Assembly: GCF_900105095.1 (NCBI RefSeq)
Contig: NZ_LT629743.1
Coordinates: forward strand, 1,674,001 to 1,738,000
DNA: 64,000 nucleotides
Direction: 5' to 3'
Source: Erythrobacter sp. HL-111
Lineage (GTDB): Bacteria > Pseudomonadota > Alphaproteobacteria > Sphingomonadales > Sphingomonadaceae
Part shown: positions 8,743 through 17,228 of the stretch, piece after piece
Position numbering within the stretch: the stretch's first letter is position 1
Layout of the letters: each line of letters begins with the position of its first letter
The notes under the pieces: model-generated
What the model was told of the DNA's origin: nothing
The model's input: only the letters and a program-made list of their open reading frames with translations
Database searches by the model: none
Program-made: the position numbers and the translations under genes

Positions 8743-9567
8743 TCAGGCCTCCCGCGCCGAGGCGAGCTCGTGGACGAAGGAGCCGACCGCGACCGCCACC
8801 GCGCGCTCGGCCCGGGCGGCTTCGTCCGGCCCGGCGGCCAGTTCGAATTCGAGCCGCTGGCGGCCGAGATCGGTGGTCGCGATGGCGACCCGCACCGCCT
8901 CCCCGGACCCTTCCGCAGCCCCCGCCGCGCCCTCCGCCCGCAGCGCCGCCGCGGCCCGCTCGGCGATCTCGTCGAGCTGCGCGAACAGGTTCGCCCCCGT
9001 CTCGAACGTCAGCGCGAAGCCGTGCACCGGCCGCCGTCCCTCGCGCACCAGCACCCGCACCGCCTGGGTGAAGAGCAGGCTGTGCGGCACCACCGCCCCC
9101 TGCCCGACCGAGCGCAGCGAACCCTCCCGCCGGTCGAGCTCGCGCAGGCGGGTCGAAAGGAGGTTGATGTCGACCACCTCGCCCCGGTTGCTCCCGATCT
9201 CGATGATGTCGCCGATCGCATAGGCCCGGGTGAAGGTGCGGAAGGCCGAACCCGACAGGCACAGGATGAGCTCCTTCGTCGCCACCACGATCGCCACCGC
9301 GACCGCGGTCAGCGACAGGGCGAAGGTCCGCAGCTGCGGAGCCCAGATCATCAGCAAGCCGATCACCGCGATCAGCAGCAGCGCGTTCCTCGCATTGGCG
9401 GTCCAGCGCCGGGCGGCCTGCCGCGGCAGGTCGTCCTTCGCCTTGAGCGCCCGCCCGGTGACGAACCAGACGGCGACGAGCGCGGCGACGAGCGCGATCG
9501 AGGCGAGCACGTCCGGCAGCGAGGATTCGGGCGCAAGGGGCAGGCCTATCGGCAGTTTCGGGATCAT
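8743..9567 (-). CDS. MscS-family mechanosensitive channel
   Basis: The protein (274 residues from the chosen ATG) has two to three N-terminal membrane helices. The MscS pore/beta region follows: LCLSGSAFRTFTRAYAIGDIIEIG and RGEVVDINLLSTRLRE at about residues 105-150. A cytoplasmic alpha/beta domain completes it. It is likely a tension-gated channel that releases solutes under osmotic downshock. The frame extends 40 residues further upstream through a GC-rich repeat. I chose 9567 because GGAG lies just upstream and the family N-terminus fits. Confidence 0.8.
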   Translation of the reverse strand: MIPKLPIGLPLAPESSLPDVLASIALVAALVAVWFVTGRALKAKDDLPRQAARRWTANARNALLLIAVIGLLMIWAPQLRTFALSLTAVAVAIVVATKELILCLSGSAFRTFTRAYAIGDIIEIGSNRGEVVDINLLSTRLRELDRREGSLRSVGQGAVVPHSLLFTQAVRVLVREGRRPVHGFALTFETGANLFAQLDEIAERAAAALRAEGAAGAAEGSGEAVRVAIATTDLGRQRLEFELAAGPDEAARAERAVAVAVGSFVHELASAREA

Positions 9568-9650
9568 CTCGGCTCCGGCAGGGAAGGCGGCGTTCGCAGG
9601 CAAGAGGTAGAGGCAGCGCCCGGCCCCTGCAATCGCTCGCCAATGCTCGA

Positions 9651-9686
9651 CCCCCGCCGCCCCCGCCGCCCCCGCCGCCCCCGCCA
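9651..9686. repeat. Short GC tandem repeat, four 9-base units
   Basis: The unit CCCCCGCCG is repeated four times (the last copy ends in A) in the intergenic region between the divergent mscS and mmsA genes. It is a simple-sequence repeat and probably varies in copy number. No function is evident. Confidence 0.8.
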
Positions 9687-9809
9687 TGCGGCCCGCCGCG
9701 CGGCTCGCCCCTTCTCACTTTTGGGAAGGCAGCTTGCCCTTGCCAGCAACGCGGCAGGGTTGCATTTGCGCTCCGCAAGGACAGAGCCGAGAAGGAGAGA
9801 CCCGACCTC

Positions 9810-11315
9810 ATGCGCCAGATCGACCATTTCATCCTGGGCGAAAGCCCCGCCCCGACCCGCAAGCACAAGGTGTGGAACCCCTCGACCGGCGAGGTCCAGG
9901 CCGAGGTCGCGCTGGGCGATGCGGCGCTGCTCGCCCGCGCGGTCGAGGCCGCGAAGGCAGTCCAGCCCGGCTGGGCCGCGACCAATCCGCAGAAACGCGC
10001 GCGGGTGCTGTTCCGGTTCAAGGAGCTGGTCGAGGCGAACATGCAGAGCCTCGCCGAACTGCTGTCGAGCGAGCACGGCAAGGTCGTCGACGATGCCAAG
10101 GGCGACGTGCAGCGCGGGCTCGAGGTGATCGAATATGCCTGCGGCATCCCGCAGGTCCTGAAAGGCGAATACACGCAAGGGGCAGGCCCGGGTATCGACG
10201 TCTATTCGATGCGCCAGCCGCTCGGCATCGGGGCCGGGATCACCCCGTTCAACTTCCCCGCGATGATCCCGATGTGGATGTTCGGCATGGCCATCGCGGC
10301 GGGCAATGCCTTCATCCTCAAGCCCTCCGAACGCGACCCGTCCGTGCCGGTGCGGCTCGCCGAACTTTTCCTCGAAGCGGGTGCGCCCGAGGGGCTCTTG
10401 CAGGTCGTCCACGGCGACAAGGAGATGGTCGATGCGATCATCGAACATCCCCACATCCCGGCGATCAGCTTCGTCGGCTCGTCCGACATCGCGCAGTACA
10501 TCTACGCGGGCGGCTCGGCGCGGGGCAAGCGGGTGCAGGCCTTCGGCGGGGCGAAGAATCACGGCGTGGTCATGCCCGATGCGGACCTCGACCAGGTGGT
10601 GAACGACCTCGCCGGCGCGGCCTTCGGCTCGGCGGGCGAGCGCTGCATGGCGCTGCCCGTGGTGGTCCCGGTGGGCGAGGACACGGCCGAGCGGCTGCGG
10701 GAAAAGCTCATCCCCGCGATCCACGCGCTGCGGATCGGCGTGTCGACCGATCCCGATGCCAATTACGGCCCCGTCGTGACGCCGGAACACAAGGCCCGGA
10801 TCGAGCAATGGGTGGACACGGCCGAGCAGGAAGGCGCCGAGATCGTCATCGACGGGCGCGGCTTCAGCCTGCAGGGGCACGAGGACGGCTTTTTCGTCGG
10901 CCCGACCCTGATCGACCGGGTCACCCCGCAGATGACCAGCTACCAGGAGGAAATCTTCGGCCCCGTCCTGCAGATCGTGCGGGCGAGGGACTTCGAGGAG
11001 GCGCTGCGCCTGCCGAGCGAACACCAGTACGGCAACGGCGTCGCCCTGTTCACCCGCAACGGCCACGCCGCGCGCGAATTCGCGGCGCGGGTCAATGTCG
11101 GCATGGTGGGCATCAACGTGCCGATCCCGGTTCCGGTCGCCTACCACTCCTTCGGCGGGTGGAAGCGTTCGGGCTTTGGCGACATCGACCAGTACGGGAC
11201 CGAAGGGCTCGCCTTCTGGACCAAGAAGAAGAAGGTCACCCAGCGCTGGCCCGATGCCAATGATTTCGGCGGCGGGGACGGCAGCAATGCCTTCGTGATC
11301 CCGACGATGGGATAA
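9810..11315 (+). CDS. mmsA: CoA-acylating methylmalonate-semialdehyde dehydrogenase
   Basis: The protein (501 residues) belongs to the aldehyde dehydrogenase superfamily and matches the MmsA subfamily: ITPFNFPAMIPMWM in the NAD+-binding region (~residues 145-160), FVGSSDIA (~225) and the nucleophilic Cys279 in GERCMALPV. MmsA converts methylmalonate semialdehyde to propionyl-CoA at the end of valine catabolism. Its lack of the usual general-base Glu segment also fits this CoA-dependent subfamily. The ribosome site is GAAGGAGAGA. It heads a region that contains the other late valine enzymes. Confidence 0.95.
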   Translation: MRQIDHFILGESPAPTRKHKVWNPSTGEVQAEVALGDAALLARAVEAAKAVQPGWAATNPQKRARVLFRFKELVEANMQSLAELLSSEHGKVVDDAKGDVQRGLEVIEYACGIPQVLKGEYTQGAGPGIDVYSMRQPLGIGAGITPFNFPAMIPMWMFGMAIAAGNAFILKPSERDPSVPVRLAELFLEAGAPEGLLQVVHGDKEMVDAIIEHPHIPAISFVGSSDIAQYIYAGGSARGKRVQAFGGAKNHGVVMPDADLDQVVNDLAGAAFGSAGERCMALPVVVPVGEDTAERLREKLIPAIHALRIGVSTDPDANYGPVVTPEHKARIEQWVDTAEQEGAEIVIDGRGFSLQGHEDGFFVGPTLIDRVTPQMTSYQEEIFGPVLQIVRARDFEEALRLPSEHQYGNGVALFTRNGHAAREFAARVNVGMVGINVPIPVPVAYHSFGGWKRSGFGDIDQYGTEGLAFWTKKKKVTQRWPDANDFGGGDGSNAFVIPTMG

Positions 11316-11372
11316 GAGAGGCGCTGCAATCGTTTGGCCATCGGGGGAGGCAACCGACAAGGAGGCTCCCCC

Positions 11373-12020
11373 ATGAGCCAGCAGGACATCGTCGACACCC
11401 TCATCGAGAAGCAGGGCACGCTCTTTTCGGAAAGCATGGGGATCGACCTATCCGCCGACACGGGCGAGGCCGATTTCGCCTGGCTGGTCGGCTCGATCCT
11501 GCTTGCGAAGCGCATCAGCCATTCCCTCGCCGAACGCGCGGGCAAGGCCCTGAACGAGGCCGGGCTGATGAGCGTCGCGGGCATCCTCGACGCTGACGAG
11601 GACAGGTTGCTCCACACGCTGGGCGAGAACGGCTACAAGCGCTACCGCGAACTCGCGACGAACTACCTCAAGGAAACAGCCCGCTGGGTCGAGGACGAGC
11701 TCGATGGCGACCTGCGCCGCGTGCGGGATGGCGGCGACGGAGACGAGGTGCTCGAACGGCTTCACGGCGCCAAGGGCATCGGCGCGGTGGGGGCGGAAAT
11801 CTTCGCGCGGGAGGCGCAATGGAACTGGGACGAATTCTACCCCCGGCTCGAGGGGCCAGCGGCGGACAAGGCGCGGGAACTCGGACTTTCCATCGATCAC
11901 GGCCCGCTCGTTTCCATGGCGGGTTCGCGGACCCGTTTCGTCCGGCTCGCGGCCGCGCTAAGCAGGGCGGCGGTGGACGAGACCGCCGAGGAAGTGGAGG
12001 AGGCAGCGGATAAGGACTGA
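11373..12020 (+). CDS. HhH-GPD-like (endonuclease III superfamily) protein
   Basis: The protein (215 residues) begins after an excellent ribosome site (AAGGAGG). The helical fold pattern resembles the endonuclease III/HhH-GPD superfamily. A helix-hairpin-helix-like segment LHGAKGIGAVGAEIFAREAQWNWDEF (~residues 130-155) is followed by ELGL. No [4Fe-4S] cysteine cluster and no clear catalytic Lys/Asp pair can be pointed out. Members of this subgroup are often just labelled endonuclease, and the activity is unproven. It could act in base repair. Confidence 0.6.
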   Translation: MSQQDIVDTLIEKQGTLFSESMGIDLSADTGEADFAWLVGSILLAKRISHSLAERAGKALNEAGLMSVAGILDADEDRLLHTLGENGYKRYRELATNYLKETARWVEDELDGDLRRVRDGGDGDEVLERLHGAKGIGAVGAEIFAREAQWNWDEFYPRLEGPAADKARELGLSIDHGPLVSMAGSRTRFVRLAAALSRAAVDETAEEVEEAADKD

Positions 12021-12030
12021 GCCTTCACTG

Positions 12031-12309
12031 GTGGCCGCACTCGCGCTCGCCGGATGCGCGGGCAGCGACGCGTCGCCTCCGCCTGCCGCGGCTCCGCCGC
12101 CGGAACGCACCTGCGACGCTTCGCCCGCGCAGGGCTTCGTCGGAGAGAAGGCCAGCGCCGCAACCGGCGCGCGGATTCTCGCCGAAACGGGCGCGCGGAC
12201 CCTGCGCTGGGGGCCGCCCGACAGCGCCTTCACGATGGATTACCGCGAGGACCGGGTGAACGTCATGTACGATGCCGACATGGCGATCGAGCGGATCACC
12301 TGCGGATGA
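12031..12309 (+). CDS. I78-family peptidase inhibitor, putative lipoprotein
   Basis: The protein (~92 residues) has a lipobox LALAGC at its very start, a Pro/Ala-rich linker and an I78 inhibitor domain (residues ~27-92). The domain contains the family motif GARTLRWGPPDSAFTMDYREDRVNV and a closing disulfide-like pair (C near 27, C near 91). The only start codon in frame is a GTG that leaves almost no signal-peptide n-region. The frame continues upstream into the end of the HhH gene without ATG, GTG or TTG, so the actual start is unclear. Confidence 0.7.
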   Translation: MAALALAGCAGSDASPPPAAAPPPERTCDASPAQGFVGEKASAATGARILAETGARTLRWGPPDSAFTMDYREDRVNVMYDADMAIERITCG

Positions 12310-12475
12310 CCACCGGGTCGCACGGCCGCCCGCGGGCCACCGGCCCGGAATGGAAGGTCGGGATCGAGACCGCGGCGGTGCTCGACTGATTTTCGGAGCA
12401 GGCCATGCAGGTTCGCGTGGTTCATGCGCCCTCACGAATCCGGAAATTCGGGCGCAGGCCCCTCCCCGGCCGACC

Positions 12476-12880
12476 CTACAGGGCTAGCACGCCGGTCTCC
12501 TCCAGACGCTCCAGCAACAGCGCCATCAGCGCCCGGCGGTGCTGCATCGCGTTCAACTCCGCCGCCGAAACCAGCACCAGCGGCTCCCCCGCGCCCGCAT
12601 CGAGCAGGATCGCGGGCAGGTCGAGCTGCGTCCCCCCGAGCGCCTTCGCCGCCTCGTCGCGGTGGAGAAAGACCTTTTCCAGCGGCAGGCGGAACAGGAA
12701 CCGCCGCCAGTCCGAATGCATCGCCGCCCAGCCGTAGGTCAGCGCGCACAGGGAGCAGGGATAGGTCGCGGGCCGCACCGCCTTGTGCACCGCGTCCTTC
12801 ACCGCGTTGAGCAGCCCGCCATCGGCATTGTAGACGAGCACCAGGCGGGCGGTTGCGGGAAAAGCGTCGGCTCGGTCCAT
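12476..12880 (-). CDS. Conserved hypothetical protein with a CxxC motif
   Basis: The protein (134 residues) contains ARLVLVYNADGGLLNAVKD near the N-terminus, YPCSLCALTYG (CxxC, ~residues 40-50) and FLHRDEAAKAL (~residue 70). I recognise this as a conserved uncharacterised proteobacterial family but know of no function. The CxxC pair suggests a metal or redox site. It lies alone on the minus strand between the I78 inhibitor and the acyl-CoA dehydrogenase. Confidence 0.65.
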   Translation of the reverse strand: MDRADAFPATARLVLVYNADGGLLNAVKDAVHKAVRPATYPCSLCALTYGWAAMHSDWRRFLFRLPLEKVFLHRDEAAKALGGTQLDLPAILLDAGAGEPLVLVSAAELNAMQHRRALMALLLERLEETGVLAL

Positions 12881-12983
12881 GCCCCAGATACGCAGGCGCG
12901 CTGCAAACGGACCAGCAAAATCCGCAGGCGCCCGCGCGCGCCTGCCTCTTTCCCTGCCCCCGGCCGGGCGCTAAGGGCAGGCC

Positions 12984-14129
12984 ATGACAGGACAGTTCCA
13001 GCTCACCGAAGACCAGCTCGCGATCCAGGAGGTCGCCCGCCGCTTCACCGCCGACAACATCACGCCTAACGCCGCCGAATGGGATGAAAAGCACATCTTC
13101 CCGCGCGACGTGATCACGCAAAGCGCCGACCTCGGCTTCGGCGCGATCTACGTGTCGGAAGAATCGGGCGGGATCGGCCTCGGCCGGCTGGAGGCCGCGC
13201 TGATCATGGAGGCCATGGCCTATGGCTGCCCCTCCACATCCGCCTTCATCTCGATCCACAACATGGCCGCGTGGATGATCGACCGCTTCGGCTCGCAGGC
13301 GGTCAAGGACAAGTATCTCCCGCAGCTCATCACGATGGAGCACATCGCGAGCTACTGCCTGACCGAGCCTTCGTCCGGCTCCGACGCCGCCGCGCTCAAG
13401 ACCACGGCGAAGCGCGACGGCGACGATTACATCCTCAACGGGACCAAGCAGTTCATCTCCGGCGCAGGGCAAAACGAGGTCTATGTCGCCATGGTCCGCA
13501 CCGGAGAGGACGGGCCGAAAGGCATCACCTGCATGGTGATCGAGAAGGACATGGCGGGCGTCTCCTTCGGCGCGAACGAGAGGAAACTCGGCTGGCATTC
13601 GCAGCCGACCGCGCAGTTGATCCTCGAGGACGTGCGCGTTCCGGCGGAAAACATCGTCGGAGGCGAGGGCGAGGGTTTCCGCATCGCGATGCAGGGGCTG
13701 GACGGCGGACGGCTCAACATCGGCGCGTGTTCGCTCGGCGGGGCGCAGCGCTGCCTCGACGAGGCGATCCGCTACACCAAGGAACGCACCCAGTTCGGGC
13801 AGGCCGTCGCCGAGTTCCAGAACACCCAGTTCACGCTTGCCGACATGGCGACCGACCTCGAAGCGGCGCGCGCCTTGCTCTACCTCGCCGCGGCGAAGGT
13901 GACCGACAACGCGCCCGACAAAACGCGCTTTTCCGCCATGGCGAAGCGCCTTGCGACCGACAGCGGATCGGCGATCGTCGACCGCGCGCTGCAATTGCAT
14001 GGCGGCTACGGCTATTTGCAGGATTATCCGGTGGAGCGGTTCTGGCGCGATCTGCGCGTCCACTCGATCCTCGAAGGCACGAACCAGATCATGCGGATGG
14101 TCGTAGGGCGGGACCTGCTGCGGCAGTAG
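12984..14129 (+). CDS. Isobutyryl-CoA dehydrogenase (acyl-CoA dehydrogenase family)
   Basis: The protein (381 residues) has the full acyl-CoA dehydrogenase fold: the N-terminal helical domain, the FAD/substrate motif YCLTEPSSGSDAAALKT (~residues 120-136), and the C-terminal motif GGYGYLQDYPVERFWRDLR. The catalytic base is Glu364 in ILEGTNQIM, the position typical of short-chain and isobutyryl-CoA dehydrogenases (ACAD8-like). Its place beside 3-hydroxyisobutyryl-CoA hydrolase, mmsB and mmsA supports isobutyryl-CoA to methacrylyl-CoA in valine breakdown. Confidence 0.88.
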   Translation: MTGQFQLTEDQLAIQEVARRFTADNITPNAAEWDEKHIFPRDVITQSADLGFGAIYVSEESGGIGLGRLEAALIMEAMAYGCPSTSAFISIHNMAAWMIDRFGSQAVKDKYLPQLITMEHIASYCLTEPSSGSDAAALKTTAKRDGDDYILNGTKQFISGAGQNEVYVAMVRTGEDGPKGITCMVIEKDMAGVSFGANERKLGWHSQPTAQLILEDVRVPAENIVGGEGEGFRIAMQGLDGGRLNIGACSLGGAQRCLDEAIRYTKERTQFGQAVAEFQNTQFTLADMATDLEAARALLYLAAAKVTDNAPDKTRFSAMAKRLATDSGSAIVDRALQLHGGYGYLQDYPVERFWRDLRVHSILEGTNQIMRMVVGRDLLRQ

Positions 14130-14136
14130 GCGGCAG

Positions 14137-14394
14137 ATGTCCGTCCTTCGTTTCGCCATGACCACGCTCGTCATGCCCGATTACGACGCCGCGCTCGATT
14201 TCAACGTCGGCGCGCTCGGCTTCGCGCCGGTCCTTCTCGAAACCGCGAGCTTTGCGGAAAGCCATGCACGCTTTACAGCATCGGGGGTGACCTTCGAGGG
14301 GGAACCGCGTCACGAGGCCTATGGCACGGTTGCGGTGTTCCGGGACCCCTTCGGCAATCGCTGGGACCTGATCGAACCGAAAGCACACGAATGA
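14137..14394 (+). CDS. Shortened VOC (glyoxalase-like) protein, probable internal deletion
   Basis: The frame gives only 85 residues. It starts like a VOC domain (RFAMTTLVMPDYDAALDFNVGALGF) and ends like one (HARFTASGVTFEGEPRHEAYGTVAVFRDPFGNRWDL). The middle of about 45 residues that normally holds the second and third strands is missing, while the frame is kept. A complete member is about 130 residues. The product probably cannot form the full metal-binding fold. It sits between the acyl-CoA dehydrogenase and the hydrolase and overlaps the latter by 4 bases (ATGA). Confidence 0.65.
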   Translation: MSVLRFAMTTLVMPDYDAALDFNVGALGFAPVLLETASFAESHARFTASGVTFEGEPRHEAYGTVAVFRDPFGNRWDLIEPKAHE

Positions 14395-15449
14395 CCAACG
14401 AAGTCCTCACCCGGAAGACCGGCCGCATCGGCCATATCTCGCTCAATCGGCCCAAGGCGATCCACGCGCTGACGCTGGAGATGTGCCACGCGATGAGCGC
14501 GGCCTTGCGCGAATGGGAGCACGACGACGCGGTCGAGGCGGTGATCCTCGACCATGCGGAGGGGCGCGGCTTCTGCGCGGGCGGGGACATCGCCATGCTG
14601 CGCGATTCCGCGCTCAATGACGGCGGGGTTTCGGGGCGCAGGTTCTTCCACGACGAATACCAGTTGAATCACCAGATGTTCACCTATCCCAAGCCCATCG
14701 TCGCCTTCATGGACGGCATCACGATGGGCGGCGGGGTCGGCATCTCGCAGCCCGCGAAATTCCGCGTCGCGACCGAGAACACGCGTTTTGCCATGCCCGA
14801 ATCGGGCATCGGCCTGTTCCCCGATGTCGGCGGCGGCTGGTATCTTGCGCGGATCGGCGGGCGACTGGGGCAGTTCCTCGCGCTAACCGGCGCGCGGCTC
14901 GACGGGTCGGAGGCGCTGTGGACCGGGATCGCGACGCATTACGTCGAAAGCTCCATGCTCGAGGACATCAAGGCGCGCATCGCCCAGCATCCCGAGCGGA
15001 TTTCGGGCATCCTGTCCGAACCGACCGGCACCCCGCCCGAGGCGCGGATCAAGGCCAATGCCGACAAGATCGTGCGCCACTTCGCCTCCGACACCTTCGA
15101 GGACATCCTTGCCAGCCTCGACAAGGCGGCGGACGCGGGCGCCGACTGGGCGGCGAAGGAGCGCGACACGCTCGGCACCAAGAGCCCGCAGACCTGCAAG
15201 GTCGCGCTGCGGCAATTGGCCACTTCGGCAGCGCTCACCGATTTCGCGGACAACATGCGGATGGAATACCGCATCGCGAGCCGCGTGCTCCTGCGCCCCG
15301 ATTTCGCCGAGGGCGTGCGCGCGGTGATCGTGGACAAGACGGGCGATCCCAAGTGGGACCCCGCCACCCCCGAGGGCGTGACCGAGGAACTGCTCGACGC
15401 GATCTTCGCGCCCCTGCCGCCCGAGGAAGAGTGGCAGCCCTTATCCTAG
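14391..15449 (+). CDS. 3-hydroxyisobutyryl-CoA hydrolase (crotonase superfamily)
   Basis: The protein (352 residues) has a crotonase fold with the oxyanion-hole segments [13 protein letters not shown] (~residue 62) and [21 protein letters not shown] (~residue 110). The catalytic-region motif [18 protein letters not shown] follows. The length and the C-terminal extension beyond a normal enoyl-CoA hydratase (~260 residues) match the HIBCH type. It hydrolyses 3-hydroxyisobutyryl-CoA to free 3-hydroxyisobutyrate, the substrate of MmsB encoded two genes on. Confidence 0.9.
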   Translation: MTNEVLTRKTGRIGHISLNRPKAIHALTLEMCHAMSAALREWEHDDAVEAVILDHAEGRGFCAGGDIAMLRDSALNDGGVSGRRFFHDEYQLNHQMFTYPKPIVAFMDGITMGGGVGISQPAKFRVATENTRFAMPESGIGLFPDVGGGWYLARIGGRLGQFLALTGARLDGSEALWTGIATHYVESSMLEDIKARIAQHPERISGILSEPTGTPPEARIKANADKIVRHFASDTFEDILASLDKAADAGADWAAKERDTLGTKSPQTCKVALRQLATSAALTDFADNMRMEYRIASRVLLRPDFAEGVRAVIVDKTGDPKWDPATPEGVTEELLDAIFAPLPPEEEWQPLS

Positions 15450-15451
15450 AG

Positions 15452-15528
15452 GTCATCCCCGCGAAAGCGGGGACCCGGGGCGGCACGAGGACACACCAAT
15501 CCCAGGTTCCCGCCTTCGCGGGAATGAC
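15452..15528. repeat. REP-like intergenic palindromic element
   Basis: Two imperfect inverted arms, GTCATCCCCGCGAAAGCGG at the left and CCGCCTTCGCGGGAATGAC at the right, enclose a ~30-base spacer between the hydrolase and enoyl-CoA hydratase genes. Each arm also forms its own small hairpin (CCCGCGAAAGCGGG; CCCGCCTTCGCGGG). This looks like a dispersed extragenic palindrome, and a related fragment occurs near 23,320. Confidence 0.75.
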
Positions 15529-15541
15529 AAGTGGAGAGACA

Positions 15542-16336
15542 ATGACCTACGAAACCATCACCGTGGAGAAGAACGCCGAGGGCAATACCGGCGTCACCCT
15601 GATGACGCTCAACCGGCCCAAGGCGCTGAACGCGCTCAATTCGCAGGTGCTGGCCGAACTGATCGACGCCTTTGCCGATTACCAGGCCGACGCAACCCAG
15701 CTCTGCGCGGTGCTGACCGGGAGCGGCGACAAGGCCTTTGCCGCCGGGGCCGACATCAAGGAAATGCACGACAAGGCAGCGGCCGATTTCTACCTTGACG
15801 ATTTCTTCGCCCCCTGGACCAGCGAGATCGTGAAGAAGACCCGCAAGCCGTGGATCGCCGCGGTCAACGGCTTTGCTCTCGGCGGCGGGTGCGAGCTGGC
15901 GATGATGGCAGACTTCATCATCGCTTCGGACAAGGCGAAGTTCGGCCAGCCCGAGATCAAGCTGGGCGTTGCGCCGGGCATGGGCGGCTCGCAGCGGCTG
16001 ACCCGCGCGATCGGCAAGGCGAAATCGATGGAGATGTGCCTGACGGGCCGCATGATGGGCGCGGAAGAGGCCGAGCGCGCGAACCTCGTCGCCCGCGTGG
16101 TGCCGCATGAGGAACTGGTCGCCGAGACGCTCAAGACCGCCGCGACCATCGCCGCCATGCCGCCGATGGCCGCGATCGCCAACAAGGAGATGGTAAACGC
16201 CGCCTTCGAGATGACGCTCGACCAGGGGCTCGTCATGGAGCGCCGCATCTTCCAGATCCTCACCGCATCCGAGGACAAGGCGGAAGGCATGGCCGCCTTC
16301 ATCGAGAAGCGCGAAGGGCAATGGAAGGGGCGGTGA
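15542..16336 (+). CDS. Enoyl-CoA hydratase (crotonase)
   Basis: The protein (264 residues) is a standard short crotonase. It has [11 protein letters not shown] (~residue 65), [22 protein letters not shown] (~residue 105) with the first catalytic Glu, and [21 protein letters not shown] (~residue 138) with the second. It would hydrate methacrylyl-CoA to 3-hydroxyisobutyryl-CoA in this cluster and may also serve beta-oxidation. The start is set by the GGAGAG site a few bases upstream of the ATG at 15542. Confidence 0.92.
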   Translation: MTYETITVEKNAEGNTGVTLMTLNRPKALNALNSQVLAELIDAFADYQADATQLCAVLTGSGDKAFAAGADIKEMHDKAAADFYLDDFFAPWTSEIVKKTRKPWIAAVNGFALGGGCELAMMADFIIASDKAKFGQPEIKLGVAPGMGGSQRLTRAIGKAKSMEMCLTGRMMGAEEAERANLVARVVPHEELVAETLKTAATIAAMPPMAAIANKEMVNAAFEMTLDQGLVMERRIFQILTASEDKAEGMAAFIEKREGQWKGR

Positions 16337-16361
16337 CGATCGCTTCGGGGAGAGAGAACAC

Positions 16362-17228
16362 ATGAAAATCGCCTTCATCGGCCTCGGCAACATGGGCGGC
16401 GGGATGGCCGCGAATCTGGTCAGGGCGGGGCACGACGTGCGCGCCTTCGACCTCAGCGAACAGGCGCTCGCCGCAGCGAAGGACGCGGGATGCGAGACCT
16501 TCGGCACGGCCAAGGAAGCCTGCGCGGGCGCCGAGGCGGTCGTCACCATGCTGCCCAACGGCGGAATCGTGAAACAGGTCTATTGGGACGACGTGATCGG
16601 CCATGCCCCGGAAGGCGCGGTCCTGCTCGACTGCTCGACCATCGACGTCGAGACCGCGCGCGAGGTGATCGAGGTGACCGAGGCGCACGGCTACGACATG
16701 GTCGATGCGCCCGTTTCCGGCGGGATCGCCGCGGCCAATGCGGGGACGCTGACCTTCATGGTCGGCGGCACGGACAAGGCCTTCGCCCGCGCCGAGCCGA
16801 TCCTTCAGGCGATGGGCAAGGCCGTGATCCATGCGGGCGATGCGGGCAATGGGCAGGCCGCGAAGATCTGCAACAACATGTTGCTCGCGGTCCAGATGAT
16901 CGGCACCTGCGAAGCCTTCGCCATGGCCGGAAAGCTGGGGCTCGACGCGCAGACCTTCTACGACATTTCCAGCGTGTCCAGCGGCCAGTGCTGGTCGATG
17001 ACGAGCTATTGCCCCGTCCCCGGCGTCGGCCCGGAAAGCCCGGCGGATCGCGACTACGCCCCCGGCTTTGCCGCCACGCTGATGGTCAAGGACCTGCGCC
17101 TTGCGATAGAGGCGGCGGAAAAGGCGGGCGCGAAGACCGCGCTCGGCTCCCACGCCAAGGCGATCTACGAGGCCTTTGCCGAGGAGCACGGCGGGCTCGA
17201 TTTCTCAGGCATCATCAAGACGCTCTGA
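16362..17228 (+). CDS. mmsB: 3-hydroxyisobutyrate dehydrogenase
   Basis: The protein (288 residues) has an N-terminal Rossmann motif IGLGNMGGGMAANLV and DCSTIDVETAR (~residue 95), plus the family substrate motif DAPVSGGIAAANAGTLTFMVGG (~residue 117). The catalytic Lys is in GNGQAAKICNNMLL (~residue 170). It oxidises 3-hydroxyisobutyrate to methylmalonate semialdehyde, the MmsA substrate. The ribosome site is GGGAGAGAG. Its 3' end overlaps the convergent Nmad3-like gene by 14 bases. Confidence 0.94.
   Translation: MKIAFIGLGNMGGGMAANLVRAGHDVRAFDLSEQALAAAKDAGCETFGTAKEACAGAEAVVTMLPNGGIVKQVYWDDVIGHAPEGAVLLDCSTIDVETAREVIEVTEAHGYDMVDAPVSGGIAAANAGTLTFMVGGTDKAFARAEPILQAMGKAVIHAGDAGNGQAAKICNNMLLAVQMIGTCEAFAMAGKLGLDAQTFYDISSVSSGQCWSMTSYCPVPGVGPESPADRDYAPGFAATLMVKDLRLAIEAAEKAGAKTALGSHAKAIYEAFAEEHGGLDFSGIIKTL

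Noticed and set aside
9651..9686. GC-rich 9-base repeat as a CRISPR-like or regulatory array
   Set aside because: Units are contiguous without spacers, so it is only a simple-sequence repeat. No CRISPR array or cas gene was seen anywhere in the window.
12306..12389. 27-residue frame overlapping the I78 stop (ATGA)
   Set aside because: Too short, no recognisable motif, and no independent ribosome site.
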